From Liolophura sinensis (Eukaryota > Mollusca > Polyplacophora > Chitonida > Chitonidae): a stretch of 64,000 nt of DNA. This document shows, one piece after another, positions 21,401 through 28,800 of this stretch (the stretch's first letter is position 1; the number at the start of each line of letters is the position of its first letter). The notes below the pieces were generated by a model that was not told the origin of the DNA, searched no databases, and saw nothing but the letters and a program-made list of their open reading frames with translations. The stretch lies in assembly GCF_032854445.1 (NCBI RefSeq), contig NC_088302.1:8863338-8927337 (forward strand), in the 5' to 3' direction. A program made the position numbers and the translations under genes.

Positions 21401-21959
21401 AGGCTGGTCTGCTAATCCCATCAGCCAAGGAGGCCCCGCCATTTCACAGTAGACTATTTTTTTCATTTGTCCAGTTGAATATTGGTTCCCCATTTAAAAC
21501 ACATATAAGGGTGAAAAGTTTGAAGAGATTTTGGAGCCAGTCACATGTCAGATTTTAGCTACAGTTAGTCATAGCTTAACTTTGTATTTGCAGGAGGAGG
21601 AAGCCTTGATAAGGTCAAGAATGGAGCTGGCTCATGATTTGCTAGAGTTCAATTCTTCCCAGCCAATCACACTTCATCTGAGACGCAAACAAACTCGTCC
21701 ACGATCAGCCATCCTGAAGTTGATGCCAGCGCTGTCAGCACTGAAAAACAACATCCACTATACTATCACGCATGGAAATGAGAAAGGTCTTTTCTCTTTT
21801 CGCTTGAAACGCGGCATTACATCTCTGCACTTCACTCATAAAATTACAAAGAAAAGACAGTTTTCTGTAGAAATAGAGTGCAGGCCTGATCACCAAGAAG
21901 GCAGCGAGTCCATGCCTCTATCGACATTGTATATAAAACTGGACATTTCCGTGGACTGA
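233..21959 (+). CDS. FBN: Fibrillin (3' portion, 27 exons, 5' end outside window)
   Basis: Extracellular matrix microfibril glycoprotein, secreted; in known animals it forms calcium-stabilised beaded fibrils and binds latent TGF-beta complexes through TB domains. Domain order seen: TB, seven cbEGF, TB, five cbEGF, TB, seven EGF-like, then a C-terminal region with a furin site and a propeptide. Exons: 233-400, 2531-2584, 3140-3265, 3870-3995, 4678-4803, 5061-5183, 5708-5833, 6467-6592, 7015-7140, 7458-7607, 7885-7953, 8794-8916, 9655-9774, 10798-10920, 11391-11510, 12730-12855, 13083-13235, 13820-13873, 14687-14812, 15182-15304, 15665-15784, 16995-17123, 17661-17783, 18197-18319, 18972-19074, 20385-20730, 21594-21959. 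All borders are AG/GT and phases join without a break (phase 1 up to exon 25, then 2, then 0). The 7-5-7 spacing and the propeptide match my memory of vertebrate fibrillins and separate it from LTBPs and fibulins. The part in the window is about 1,230 residues; the N-terminal half is missing. Confidence 0.95.
401..2530 (+). other. Fibrillin intron inside TB domain A
   Basis: A 2.1-kb intron splits the TB domain. I see no further exon, RNA gene or clear repeat in it. A tract at 1093-1120 looks like an acceptor followed by Thr-Cys-Pro, but a stop follows at once. Confidence 0.6.
2531..2584 (+). CDS. FBN: Fibrillin exon 2: TB domain A, second half (18 codons)
   Basis: Reads [18 protein letters not shown] and supplies the eighth TB cysteine. 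The usual LCPxGxG motif has become LCGKERG. The acceptor is ttttgtag and the donor gtaagt, phase 1-1, length 54 as in the third TB domain. Found by phase and cysteine count; too short for an ORF search. Confidence 0.82.
2917..3139 (+). repeat. 24-bp minisatellite ending on a splice acceptor
   Basis: Eight units start GGTAATAAATGCTGG (2943, then every 24 bp to 3111), after one diverged unit. The last unit has changed to a pyrimidine run and continues into ggcag, which is the acceptor of the next exon. The 24-bp period keeps all frames open, so the apparent ORFs here are not genes. Confidence 0.92.
3140..3265 (+). CDS. FBN: Fibrillin exon 3: cbEGF
   Basis: [12 protein letters not shown].. with six cysteines and the calcium-binding D-x-N-E pattern; [12 protein letters not shown] holds the Asn-hydroxylation consensus. 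Phase 1-1, 42 codons. First of the seven-EGF block. Confidence 0.95.
3870..3995 (+). CDS. FBN: Fibrillin exon 4: cbEGF
   Basis: [23 protein letters not shown].. with six cysteines and calcium and hydroxylation consensus residues. Acceptor gatttgcag, donor gtaagg, phase 1-1. Confidence 0.95.
4678..4803 (+). CDS. FBN: Fibrillin exon 5: cbEGF
   Basis: [23 protein letters not shown].. with six cysteines. Acceptor cttttattacag, donor gtgagt, phase 1-1. Confidence 0.95.
5061..5183 (+). CDS. FBN: Fibrillin exon 6: cbEGF
   Basis: [28 protein letters not shown].. has six cysteines and a sequon (NGT). The intron before it is only about 260 bp. Phase 1-1. Confidence 0.95.
5708..5833 (+). CDS. FBN: Fibrillin exon 7: cbEGF
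   Basis: [24 protein letters not shown].. with six cysteines and full cbEGF consensus. Phase 1-1, donor gtaagt. Confidence 0.95.
6040..6205 (-). mobile_element. SINE family A fragment in fibrillin intron
   Basis: Reverse-orientation copy: CGACCACCCGCAGGTTGCTGG, a cut-down AGAGGAAGCCAGCATAAGCTGG and CTCCTGAGTCATTG match the intact copy at 60.3 kb. A run of 14 G precedes it. Confidence 0.75.
6467..6592 (+). CDS. FBN: Fibrillin exon 8: cbEGF
   Basis: [24 protein letters not shown].. with six cysteines. The acceptor (ttgttggtag) is weak in pyrimidines but in phase; donor gtgagt. Confidence 0.95.
7015..7140 (+). CDS. FBN: Fibrillin exon 9: cbEGF
   Basis: [24 protein letters not shown].. with six cysteines; last of the seven-EGF block. 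Phase 1-1. Confidence 0.95.
7458..7607 (+). CDS. FBN: Fibrillin exon 10: TB domain B, first half
   Basis: [16 protein letters not shown].. followed by [20 protein letters not shown]. Seven cysteines with the CCC triplet and a sequon (NIT) before it. Phase 1-1. Confidence 0.94.
7885..7953 (+). CDS. FBN: Fibrillin exon 11: TB domain B, second half
   Basis: [19 protein letters not shown].. has the classical LCPxGxGxxxG end of a TB domain and the eighth cysteine. 69 nt, phase 1-1. Confidence 0.93.
7954..8793 (+). other. Fibrillin intron, no feature seen
   Basis: 840-bp AT-rich intron between TB domain B and the five-EGF block. No repeat or extra exon is evident. Confidence 0.6.
8794..8916 (+). 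CDS. FBN: Fibrillin exon 12: cbEGF
   Basis: [24 protein letters not shown].. with six cysteines; first of the five-EGF block. Acceptor is a T-run followed by tag. Phase 1-1. Confidence 0.95.
9376..9545 (+). repeat. 25-bp minisatellite in fibrillin intron
   Basis: About 6.8 nearly identical copies of AAGTTTATGTAAATGTAACT plus TCCAC. The array ends 109 bp before the next exon, so it is not on the splice site. Confidence 0.95.
9655..9774 (+). CDS. FBN: Fibrillin exon 13: cbEGF
   Basis: [23 protein letters not shown].. with six cysteines; short first loop. Phase 1-1, 40 codons. Confidence 0.94.
9815..9889 (+). repeat. (GAGT)n/(GA)n microsatellite
   Basis: About eleven GAGT units run into GA dinucleotides, starting 40 bp after a fibrillin donor site. 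Confidence 0.95.
10252..10565. mobile_element. Candidate MITE with GTTTCACAAAA inverted ends
   Basis: Left end GGGTTCTGTTTCACAAAAAG and right end TTTTGTGAAACGGTCCC are imperfect inverted repeats. A second internal copy of the right end lies at 10447-10466. No coding frame. The type resembles non-autonomous DNA elements of marine invertebrates; no target-site duplication could be fixed. Confidence 0.55.
10798..10920 (+). CDS. FBN: Fibrillin exon 14: cbEGF
   Basis: [23 protein letters not shown].. with six cysteines; the CxxxC spacing before the hydroxylation motif is the short form. Phase 1-1. Confidence 0.95.
11043..11126. repeat. Near-perfect palindrome in fibrillin intron
   Basis: Two arms of about 39 bp (AAGATTCTATAATAATGATA.. 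against ..TACCATTGTTATAGAATCTT) around a 6-base loop. It would fold into a long hairpin in DNA or pre-mRNA. Confidence 0.88.
11391..11510 (+). CDS. FBN: Fibrillin exon 15: cbEGF
   Basis: [21 protein letters not shown].. with six cysteines. Its last 50 bases and its donor gtaaga are the first copy of a 98-bp tandem repeat. Only this first donor gives a full domain; reading through it meets TGA after two codons. Confidence 0.95.
11461..11850 (+). repeat. 98-bp tandem repeat of half an exon plus its splice donor (4 copies)
   Basis: Units start at 11461, 11559, 11657 and 11755. Each holds 50 bp of EGF coding sequence ([17 protein letters not shown]), the donor gtaaga and 42 bp of intron ending near ggtgacaggtcaccagtcat. 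Copies differ by very few bases, so the amplification is young. Confidence 0.96.
12730..12855 (+). CDS. FBN: Fibrillin exon 16: cbEGF
   Basis: [23 protein letters not shown].. with six cysteines; last of the five-EGF block. Phase 1-1, donor gtaaaa. Confidence 0.95.
13083..13235 (+). CDS. FBN: Fibrillin exon 17: TB domain C, first half
   Basis: [17 protein letters not shown].. then [20 protein letters not shown]. Seven TB cysteines with the CCC triplet. Phase 1-1, 51 codons. Confidence 0.94.
13470..13643 (+). mobile_element. MITE copy flanked by TA (family M)
   Basis: 174 bp with inverted ends ATTCTTCAACCTTTTCGCAT and ..GCAAAAAAGGTTAAGAAAT, directly flanked by TA on both sides. TA duplication and TIRs fit a Tc1/mariner-type non-autonomous element. 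It lies upstream of the TB domain C second-half exon. Confidence 0.8.
13820..13873 (+). CDS. FBN: Fibrillin exon 18: TB domain C, second half
   Basis: [18 protein letters not shown] with the eighth TB cysteine and the LCPxGxG end. The donor GTAATG is the start of a 42-bp tandem repeat. Phase 1-1, 54 nt. Confidence 0.93.
13873..14040 (+). repeat. 42-bp minisatellite starting on a splice donor
   Basis: Exactly four units (13873, 13915, 13957, 13999). Each begins GGTAAT and so repeats the donor AAG/GTAAT. The unit is itself two diverged 21-bp halves. It reads in frame with the exon as [14 protein letters not shown]-like peptides. Confidence 0.95.
14401..14606 (-). mobile_element. MITE copy flanked by TA (family M, inverted)
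   Basis: 206 bp, the full form of the family, with ends ATTCCTCAACCTTTTCGCAC and ..GCGAGAAGGTTGAAGAAT between TA dinucleotides. The internal sequence matches 13470-13643 in reverse orientation. Confidence 0.82.
14687..14812 (+). CDS. FBN: Fibrillin exon 19: cbEGF
   Basis: [23 protein letters not shown].. with six cysteines; first of the last seven. Phase 1-1. Confidence 0.95.
   Translation, partial: TWMNAGQCQMPVEMVAVSTLWDLIGVFVIKDLRQTQLAPDA
15182..15304 (+). CDS. FBN: Fibrillin exon 20: cbEGF
   Basis: [22 protein letters not shown].. with six cysteines; donor GTACAT is unusual but phase and length fit. Phase 1-1. Confidence 0.94.
15665..15784 (+). CDS. FBN: Fibrillin exon 21: cbEGF
   Basis: [22 protein letters not shown].. 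with six cysteines; donor GTAAAT. The frame stays open through the donor into a 33-bp repeat up to 16275. Confidence 0.94.
15850..16268 (+). repeat. 33-bp minisatellite in fibrillin intron
   Basis: About 12.7 copies of TATGTTTGGCAGGTGGATTC plus TGTATCCAGGCAA; one unit is shortened. Being a multiple of three, it stays open in several frames on both strands, giving decoy ORFs up to about 150 residues. Confidence 0.95.
16995..17123 (+). CDS. FBN: Fibrillin exon 22: cbEGF
   Basis: [24 protein letters not shown].. with six cysteines; 43 codons, phase 1-1. Confidence 0.95.
   Translation: MLMSAWSSPSCVVPRVSARIAGAVSGVSVPEALPLTGLARDV
17661..17783 (+). CDS. FBN: Fibrillin exon 23: cbEGF
   Basis: [22 protein letters not shown].. 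with six cysteines and an acidic first loop. Phase 1-1. Confidence 0.95.
18197..18319 (+). CDS. FBN: Fibrillin exon 24: cbEGF
   Basis: [22 protein letters not shown].. with six cysteines; donor gtgagt. Phase 1-1. Confidence 0.95.
18972..19074 (+). CDS. FBN: Fibrillin exon 25: last EGF-like domain, most of it
   Basis: [14 protein letters not shown].. to ..GYHRIGQG; the sixth cysteine (HCIS) is in the next exon. It lacks the DxNE calcium pattern and the hydroxylatable Asn ([10 protein letters not shown]), unlike the other EGFs. It leaves phase 2, where the uniform phase-1 pattern ends. Confidence 0.9.
20078..20318 (+). mobile_element. SINE family A copy, near full length
   Basis: tRNA-like head GGACACTGTGGCCGAAGTGG, B-box-like GTGAGTTCAAGTCCAGCTC, then the conserved 3' half ATATTCTTGAGTATGGCATA and tail CACCAATCAGATAAATAAA. 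Lies in the last long intron of fibrillin, sense orientation. Confidence 0.85.
20385..20730 (+). CDS. FBN: Fibrillin exon 26: end of last EGF, furin sites and acidic propeptide start
   Basis: Begins [11 protein letters not shown], then CYTCDI (the two-cysteine motif before the furin site in fibrillins), then RRNRR/SVTK, the expected C-terminal processing site. Straight after it come nine aspartates, a sequon (NRT) and a second canonical furin motif HRVKR/SVKQ 46 residues on. In known fibrillins this cleavage is needed for assembly and frees the propeptide. Phase 2 to 0. Confidence 0.9.
20870..20945 (-). mobile_element. SINE family A 3'-end fragment
   Basis: TGATTGGTGTTTCACGCCAT, then CTCAAGAATATTTCACTTAT; only the 3' end of the element remains, in reverse orientation. 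Confidence 0.8.
21203..21438 (-). mobile_element. SINE family A copy, near full length, reversed
   Basis: Runs from GGTGTGTTATGCCGTACTC to the tRNA-like head (CATCAGCCAAGGAGGCCCCG). It sits 155 bp before the last fibrillin exon. Confidence 0.85.
21594..21959 (+). CDS. FBN: Fibrillin exon 27: asprosin-like C-terminal propeptide
   Basis: 121 residues, stop TGA at 21957. The stretches [36 protein letters not shown] and [15 protein letters not shown] match my recollection of the end of vertebrate fibrillins (pattern LxLLPAL..NxYxIxxGNExGxFxI..GIxxLHFT). One sequon (NSS). In mammals the released fragment of FBN1 is the hormone asprosin; hormone activity here is not shown. Phase-0 acceptor tttgtatttgcag. 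Confidence 0.92.
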   Translation, partial: EEEALIRSRMELAHDLLEFNSSQPITLHLRRKQTRPRSAILKLMPALSALKNNIHYTITHGNEKGLFSFRLKRGITSLHFTHKITKKRQFSVEIECRPDHQEGSESMPLSTLYIKLDISVD

Positions 21960-24080
21960 CTGATTTAGTGACTGGATTATGGATTAGTGAGGGCAGTGTG
22001 AACAAAGCTGTAGGATTATGAGTTGTATATACTCCGTAGAAAAATTCCAAAACGTAAAAGGCAACAGACAAAAAAATCATTCTTTCCAAGTCTTCCATGT
22101 AATTACATTCTTTGTGAAAGATGTTGTGAACTCAGATGTTAAAGTATAGTCATCTTCAGATGGACCTTTGAAAATTATGTAAGAAAACACCTGTATTTAT
22201 TATTTTTAGCATTTTTTTTTTTTTTCATAAATTGAAGCACAGTCAAATATTTCCAGTTTTAGGTGGGTTTTACGGACTATATCATCAGTTAAGGTGCAGT
22301 GGTGTTGTAGGCATTTATTTTGAGTCTGTCTTGTGTTGAAAAACCTGTATCTCTTGGTGCGCATGTTTCTGTTTTCGAGAAAATATTAAAATACATAAAG
22401 GTATTTTCAGAGTTGGGTTAAATTTGTCTCTCAAATGATGATTATCAAAATTTCATGTTTTCTTGCAAGGCATCTTCCTGAAAAACAAGGTTCAGAAAAT
22501 AATTGTACATGTAATATCATCTAATATCATCTGTTATGATTTTTTTTTACAGCAGATGTACTTGTGTAAGGGAACATATTATGTACGACATACAGAAGGA
22601 TAAAGGCTATATATACCCCATTCAACTGATTGAAAACTTGTTCCAGTATTGATTCTTTAAGGAAAGCATCAACAGATATCTGTTGTGACAATCAGTAACA
22701 AACAAACAAATCAAAAAGAAAAGATTGAAATGTTCAGTGACCAGACGTTTTCATTGAACTTCTTATCTATGCACAAGGATTTATCACTGCCATATGTAAA
22801 TTATGCAAAATATAGTGCCGTTGTCTTTCTGTCATGGCTGTTCCACCTTAATAAATTTTGTGTGATAGTTTATATGATATGCAGCAATGACATAGTATGG
22901 CCCGACTGTAGTCTAGAACTTGTATGTAGTGAGCATTTGAGACCAGTACTCTTCCAGCTTTACTTAAGCATGTTTTTACGCCTAATGTATGTAACCTTTC
23001 CTAATAGCCAGTAATACAAAATAGTGCTCAGTATTTTGTAACATTTTATTACATTGCTGACCTGTAATAGTGCAGGAATGTTTGTACGTCATCATGAACA
23101 CGGGACAATATAGTGCTAAATATTTAAACATAGCCAAAAAAGGCTACATGTATGTATCGTGTATGTGTAGGTAGAAGTATTATATTATTGTGGTTTTTTT
23201 AACAGCTGATTCAAGACATCATGACAGTAACTTCATGTGAGCGATGATGATAACTAACACCATAAACTGTTTTCTTTTCAACTGGTAACATTTGAATTTT
23301 TATAACTGTGGGTATTGTTTAAAGTTTTGTTGTTCAGTTTGTTATGTAGCTACATGTATATTTTACATGAGATTAAATATGGAAACCTTTGATATGGAGT
23401 CGCACATGTGTGCCTGTCATTGTGTCAATCTTGTTAAATCTTCTGACATATACCTTGCCTTTTTCCAGGCACTTATTTTTACAATACATGCATATACATT
23501 GTATTTGGCATTATTAAAATACATGTAGATTGTTAGATCTTTAAATTTTAAATGTACCAGTACTGTTTTTCATTATACCATGTTTGACTATACCAGTTAT
23601 CATGCCGAGGTCCTTAGATATAAACACAGACTTTTTGTTCTTTTCAGCGATTGAACCGTTGAATTTGTGGCTTATATTTGGCATATTCATCATTATATAC
23701 ATGTGCAACTGAGTATACATGCAAATGAAACTCTACAAATGTCATATGAAATGCTAGAATAATCAGTCTGGTGTCACTGTAACCTTTTTTCTAAATCCAT
23801 CTGACGAAATGGACCTTGTCTGCCAGCTTTGCAGTAGAGAGATACGAGTTAGAAGCTGTAGATTAAATTATGTCTTTTGGAATAAACAGCTTGTGTACCA
23901 GACTTTGGTGGATTTGTCCGGCTTTTAAAAGATAATATGTCTTAAGATTATTAATGATCTGTTGTAATTTAATCGTTGTACTCCAAATCTGTGCTCCAGA
24001 GGACTCATTGGTGAGAGGCTCTAACCACTAGCACCTTGGCCACTAATACCTTGGCCACTGAGGCCTTGTTCATGCAGCAG
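21960..24080 (+). other. Fibrillin 3' UTR and spacer
   Basis: AT-rich, no coding signal. Candidate poly(A) signals are AATAAA at 22850 and at 23881 (the latter followed by a GT-rich stretch). I cannot say which is used. Confidence 0.4.
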
Positions 24081-24088
24081 TGGTCAAG

Positions 24089-24437
24089 CTTATGACTGAG
24101 TGAGTGAGTGCTTGGGGTTTAACGTCGTATTCAACAATTTTTCAGTCATATGACAACGAAGGTGTCCTTAGTGCACATGTAATGTGCCTCCTTGTTGCAG
24201 GACGGATTTCCATTGCTCTCTTATCTAGTGCTACTTCACCGAGACGACCGAAGGCAAGTAATCTGCCTCGCCTAAGTCAACAAGTCATTGCACTATCCCC
24301 TTCATGCTGAACGCCAAGCAAGGAAGTTATTACTTTCTTTTTTAGGGTCTTAGATTTGACCCAACCCAGGACTGACCCTTGATCTACCACTCCTCAAGTA
24401 CATGCTCTACTAACTGAGCTGTCGGGGCCGGTCATTT
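24089..24437 (-). mobile_element. SINE family B copy
   Basis: On the minus strand it starts with a tRNA-like head (GGCCCCGACAGCTCAGTTAG, then TAGAGC) and ends at GAGTGAGTGAGTGCTTGGGG on the plus strand. The body contains CTCCTTGTTGCAGGACGGAT, shared by the copies at 34.4 and 58.8 kb. Confidence 0.82.
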
Positions 24438-24529
24438 GCTTATGATTGAAGGAAACATTTACTTATTCATTTATTTCATTTACGTTTTGCATTATTCTCA
24501 ATAAATTTTCACTTATCTGACTAGTTATA

Positions 24530-24625
24530 TTTACTGTACACGAAGCTGGTGTAAACAACTTCCCTTCAGGTACCGGAAAGACCTCCTGATTTTACAGCTG
24601 CAGCCAAACCAGTGAGTTAAAAGGA
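24530..24625. mobile_element. Dispersed repeat family C fragment
   Basis: GTGTAAACAACTTCCCTTCA, GGTACC and GCAGCCAAACCAGTGAG recur in diverged form at 28735-28842. Nature unknown; probably another short interspersed element. Confidence 0.4.
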
Positions 24626-25327
24626 ACATGTACTGTCTCAATGAAAGTCCACAATAAACCCACTCAAAGCTAGTTTTGTCTACACAGGTATGCACTGAAT
24701 GTTTGACTGCACAAATGGCCATCCTGGCATTGTAAACCGTTTGTCACCAAAGACCCAGAAAAAGTGAGGGCGAGGTGGATTATTTTAAGCCCTTAATAAT
24801 GTATGCTCTCCTTTTTCAGGTTTCAGGGTATCCATGACTGAATAATTCCATGCATTTGATCGATCGATTCTAATGTCCAGTAAGAACTAAATGTAAAAAC
24901 TTGTTACAGAAGTGTGAATAAAGCTTACGGGTGGTGGTGGGCAAAGTTGGGGATGGGTAAAATAACATTCAGATTTGTTATGGTCATATCACCTCATTGT
25001 GTCCTGGTGACAGGTTGTACCTAATGCCAGCATAAATTGTATTTATGTAGTGTCAATGGGACACCCTTCCAGACACCAGAAACTGCACCCAACCTAATCA
25101 CATTATACTGACACCCCGCCAACCAGTAATTCATCTATTTGATTAACATTCTACTCTAAGCATCACATGACACAGAGAATAGTCTTATGGTATGATTTGA
25201 CTTGGTTTTGAACCTTAGATCTACAGCTTACTAGAAATGTTTAATCCACTACCCCACTGCACTTGGTGGTTATAGGTCCATGCCATGACATATCACAAAG
25301 ATTCAGGTAACATCATATCCAACAAGG

Positions 25328-25333
25328 TTTATT
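25328..25333 (-). terminator. Candidate poly(A) signal of MRPS27
   Basis: AATAAA on the minus strand about 100 bases after the stop codon. Confidence 0.5.
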
Positions 25334-25432
25334 TCTACACCTGCCTCAGTTCTATACACCCAGAACAATTACCTATACAGAATCATGGCGTAGACAATAC
25401 AGCATAGTCATCACAGAGACAAAAGTTTGGGA

Positions 25433-25834
25433 TCATATGTTCTTGCGAAATTGCCTTCGTTTTATGCGCCGAGCTCGTAGTTCCTCTGGATCTAGATCCG
25501 AGTCTTTTATTGGCTGTGGTTTTTCTTTTGGAGCACGCCACATTGCAAACTCGACCTCTGGCTGATTTTCGAAATATTTCAGGACCTCTTCCTTCTGTTT
25601 TAACTCTTTCAGTTTTTGCTGGACCTCTTTCAGTTTGTCCTCCCTCAGAATGGTCTGGACTTGAGAATCCAGCAATTTTTCACGTTGTTCATTCCACTCC
25701 TCAAACAGTGCCAGCTGAGCCTCCATGTCTCGCTGCTCGTGAGCACCCATCTCCTCCTCTACCTTAGTCTTGACCAGATCTCCCAACGATACCTCCTTTA
25801 CTCCACCTAACGATTCAACCTTCTCCGACAACAC
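25433..25834 (-). CDS. MRPS27: MRPS27 exon 10 (C-terminal coiled coil)
   Basis: 133 codons plus stop. [20 protein letters not shown], then a charged helical stretch ([32 protein letters not shown]) and a basic end [14 protein letters not shown], which could bind rRNA. Phase 0 acceptor tatattacag. Confidence 0.92.
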   Translation of the reverse strand: MLSEKVESLGGVKEVSLGDLVKTKVEEEMGAHEQRDMEAQLALFEEWNEQREKLLDSQVQTILREDKLKEVQQKLKELKQKEEVLKYFENQPEVEFAMWRAPKEKPQPIKDSDLDPEELRARRIKRRQFRKNI

Positions 25835-28800
25835 CTGTAATATACAAGTCACAGAATTTAAAAATGTTGTGCATCTTTTTAAAAAATCTAGTATTTATTT
25901 ATTTATTTAACTGTTGTTTTCTGCCATACTAAGATTTTTTTTTACTCTTATGATGGCAGTCAATTTCATGGGTAGAAACCAGATCGTGCAGAGTGAACCA
26001 CCCACCTTTGGCAAGTTACTGATCAACATTCCCACATGCAACATATAGATATGCACACCATACTGGTGTAAGACAAGTGGCCACGCCCATGTCATCAACC
26101 ACTTATTGCCATCGAGGCCCCATAAACAGTTATGCTGGGGTAAACATTCTGACCAAGGCTGTTCAAACCTGTACCATGTGTACTTCAGTACAAATCATCT
26201 GAAATACTTTCTTCCTTCGAGACTTTCTTTCTCTTCATATACATGTATATCATTTACAGAGTTGCTTCACTGGAACATCATAGCAAGGACAGGAGACACC
26301 ATGTTGTCTATCTTGTCATGAAATATTGACATAAGGCCGACTTGGGCTGTTCACTTTCAAAATTTTCAGGGCAAATCCAGGATGTACCAAGATTATCAGC
26401 TCTACATTCTTCAGTAGGCCTTGCTTAGCTCAGGGCTGAACCAACAGACCATCCGTCCCACAAAATCCTGAATTATTTTTTGCTGCCTACTGTCCAGCAG
26501 ACACTACTGTCCAGCAGGCACTACTGTAGTGAAACATACAATAAGTTGCAGGTACAAACACACATTATGTCACCTGGACATCATCCTATTTCGTTTGTAA
26601 ACAACTGCATGAAGAGAAAATTCGGGTGGTAGATGAACACTTTTCCGCACACGTCATGGAGAGGAAGGCCAATCACAGCCCACTACACATACACATACAT
26701 CATGCGTACTGTTTTTGATGTAGATGATACTTTTTCACAGATCTACTACCAGACTGCTGGGTGGTAGCATGAAGCAGACAAGGCTGCACAAGTCTTCTTG
26801 TTGGCCACAGAGTTCAGCTCTGCTTGTGCATGCAATTATCTGACTTACATATAATACTTTTTTAAATGAGGTATACGTACAATTTCCCACAAAATGTTAA
26901 CTCAGGGCCAAAGCCAAATTAACTTTTGTTCTCTTGTAATACAGGAGTACTACGTTAGCAGTTTGCCCACACATCATCAGGAGAAATGCAGGAATGAACA
27001 ATAAACTACACAGCTTTGACTTGAGTTACTTTAACTGGGAATGGCTCCTGATGAGAGATCAAACATACCTTAAACTGATCCAGGTAGCTTTCCTTCTCCT
27101 CAGGTGTACACTTCATTAGTTCTATTTCATCAGCTATGGCTCTGAAGCCTAGCTCTTTCTCCGGGGCATCTGGATCACGTGTGGGAGCATTCACCAGACA
27201 ACTTTCAAACAATGTCATCTGCGACAAGAGCAAGGAAACCAAGTCAGTAAAACCCAGGAAAATAGTCGTACATAACATCATCTCCACGTATAGAAAAGAT
27301 TCATTATGATGTCATGCTTAGTTCCATTTTTAGGGCAGCATAAAAAGAAAACAATAAAAAAAAAGACGGTTTGATTGATTCTTTCCACTAAGAAGATATA
27401 CCATAGAATATTTCCACAACAAAACTTTACTGACTGTTTTATTGCAACAGAATGAAAATTACATGTGTCTTGATTTTCCTTTAGACCCTTTCTGTAGCTG
27501 AACATATAATGCTTTAATCCCATAACAAATATATACCAAATTCTTAAGCACCAGAATGAAAAAAATTATGTATTTTTCTAGACCTCCAGATCTGCAATAA
27601 ATCTGACAGAATCAGAATGAAAGAAAATAATTTTGAACTCTAGGATATGACAAACTTACAGACTCCTTAGCAACCAGTGCTGATCCACCACCTGACACAA
27701 ACGTCTCCAGCAGCTGTAATCCCAGGGCAAACTTTTCATACAATCCCAGACCCATCACCTGACATGACTGACCAATCAGATTAGGTTCTGTCTTGCCTAA
27801 CATAGCTAAGGTCTTCCCCAGTAATAACTGTTCGTCTTGGATGTCAAAGTGATCATCGTAATATGGTGTTCTCACCCACTTCACTGGGATCCAGTCCTCC
27901 TATCAAAATGAAACCAAAGAGGCACTGTATTTCTTAAAACATAACCAATTAGATAAATTTATTTGTTTATTTATTTATTAGATTGGTGTTTTAATCCATA
28001 CTCAAGAATATTTCACATATATGGTCTCCGGCATTATGGTGGGAGAAAATTGGGTAGAGCCTGGGAGAAACCCATGACCACCTGCTCGCAGGCCTTCTCA
28101 AATATGACTGAAGAGAAAGCCAGCATGAGCTGGGCTTGAACCTGAAGCCAATCAGATCAAATATGTCACATGAAAGACATTCCTGAATTCTATGCCAGCC
28201 TCTAGATTTAATTACATCTTACTTTACATCATTCAACTGCTGATCAATTCTGGCATAATTCAGACTGATGGAAGAGTGGCAAACCGGAAGCATCTCTAAA
28301 AATTCTTGTGGGAAGGTTCTTTTCACAATGTTATAGAGTTTTCAAATTCACTTAGTTGACACAGCTGTATGTAGGTAATTACAATTCCGTAGCAGGAACT
28401 AATCGGTAACAAATCCTAAATAAAGGATGGTACCAGTTGAGGTCACCAATATGACAAACCTCTTCCTCCTCCTCAAGGGGTGCCTGTGCGGGCTCAGGGG
28501 AGCGTGTGGGGAAGTGACGGGCGTGCTGAACACAGGCATACAGTGAGAGGAGGCGGCTAGGGGCATGATTAAAATCCTCCTGTAACATCAGCTCATATGC
28601 CATTCGAGCTGCCTCTATAACGATCAAAACAGCACATACAGCACATGTAGCTTATTTTTTCTTTTATTTATTTGACTGGGGGCAATACTTTTCTCACTGA
28701 TATGACATAGATCTGTTTTACAGGTGGAGGAAAGCAGAGTAACTGGAGTAAACAACTGCCTTTCCTCATCCCAGGTACCTCAAATACATTTACTGTACAT

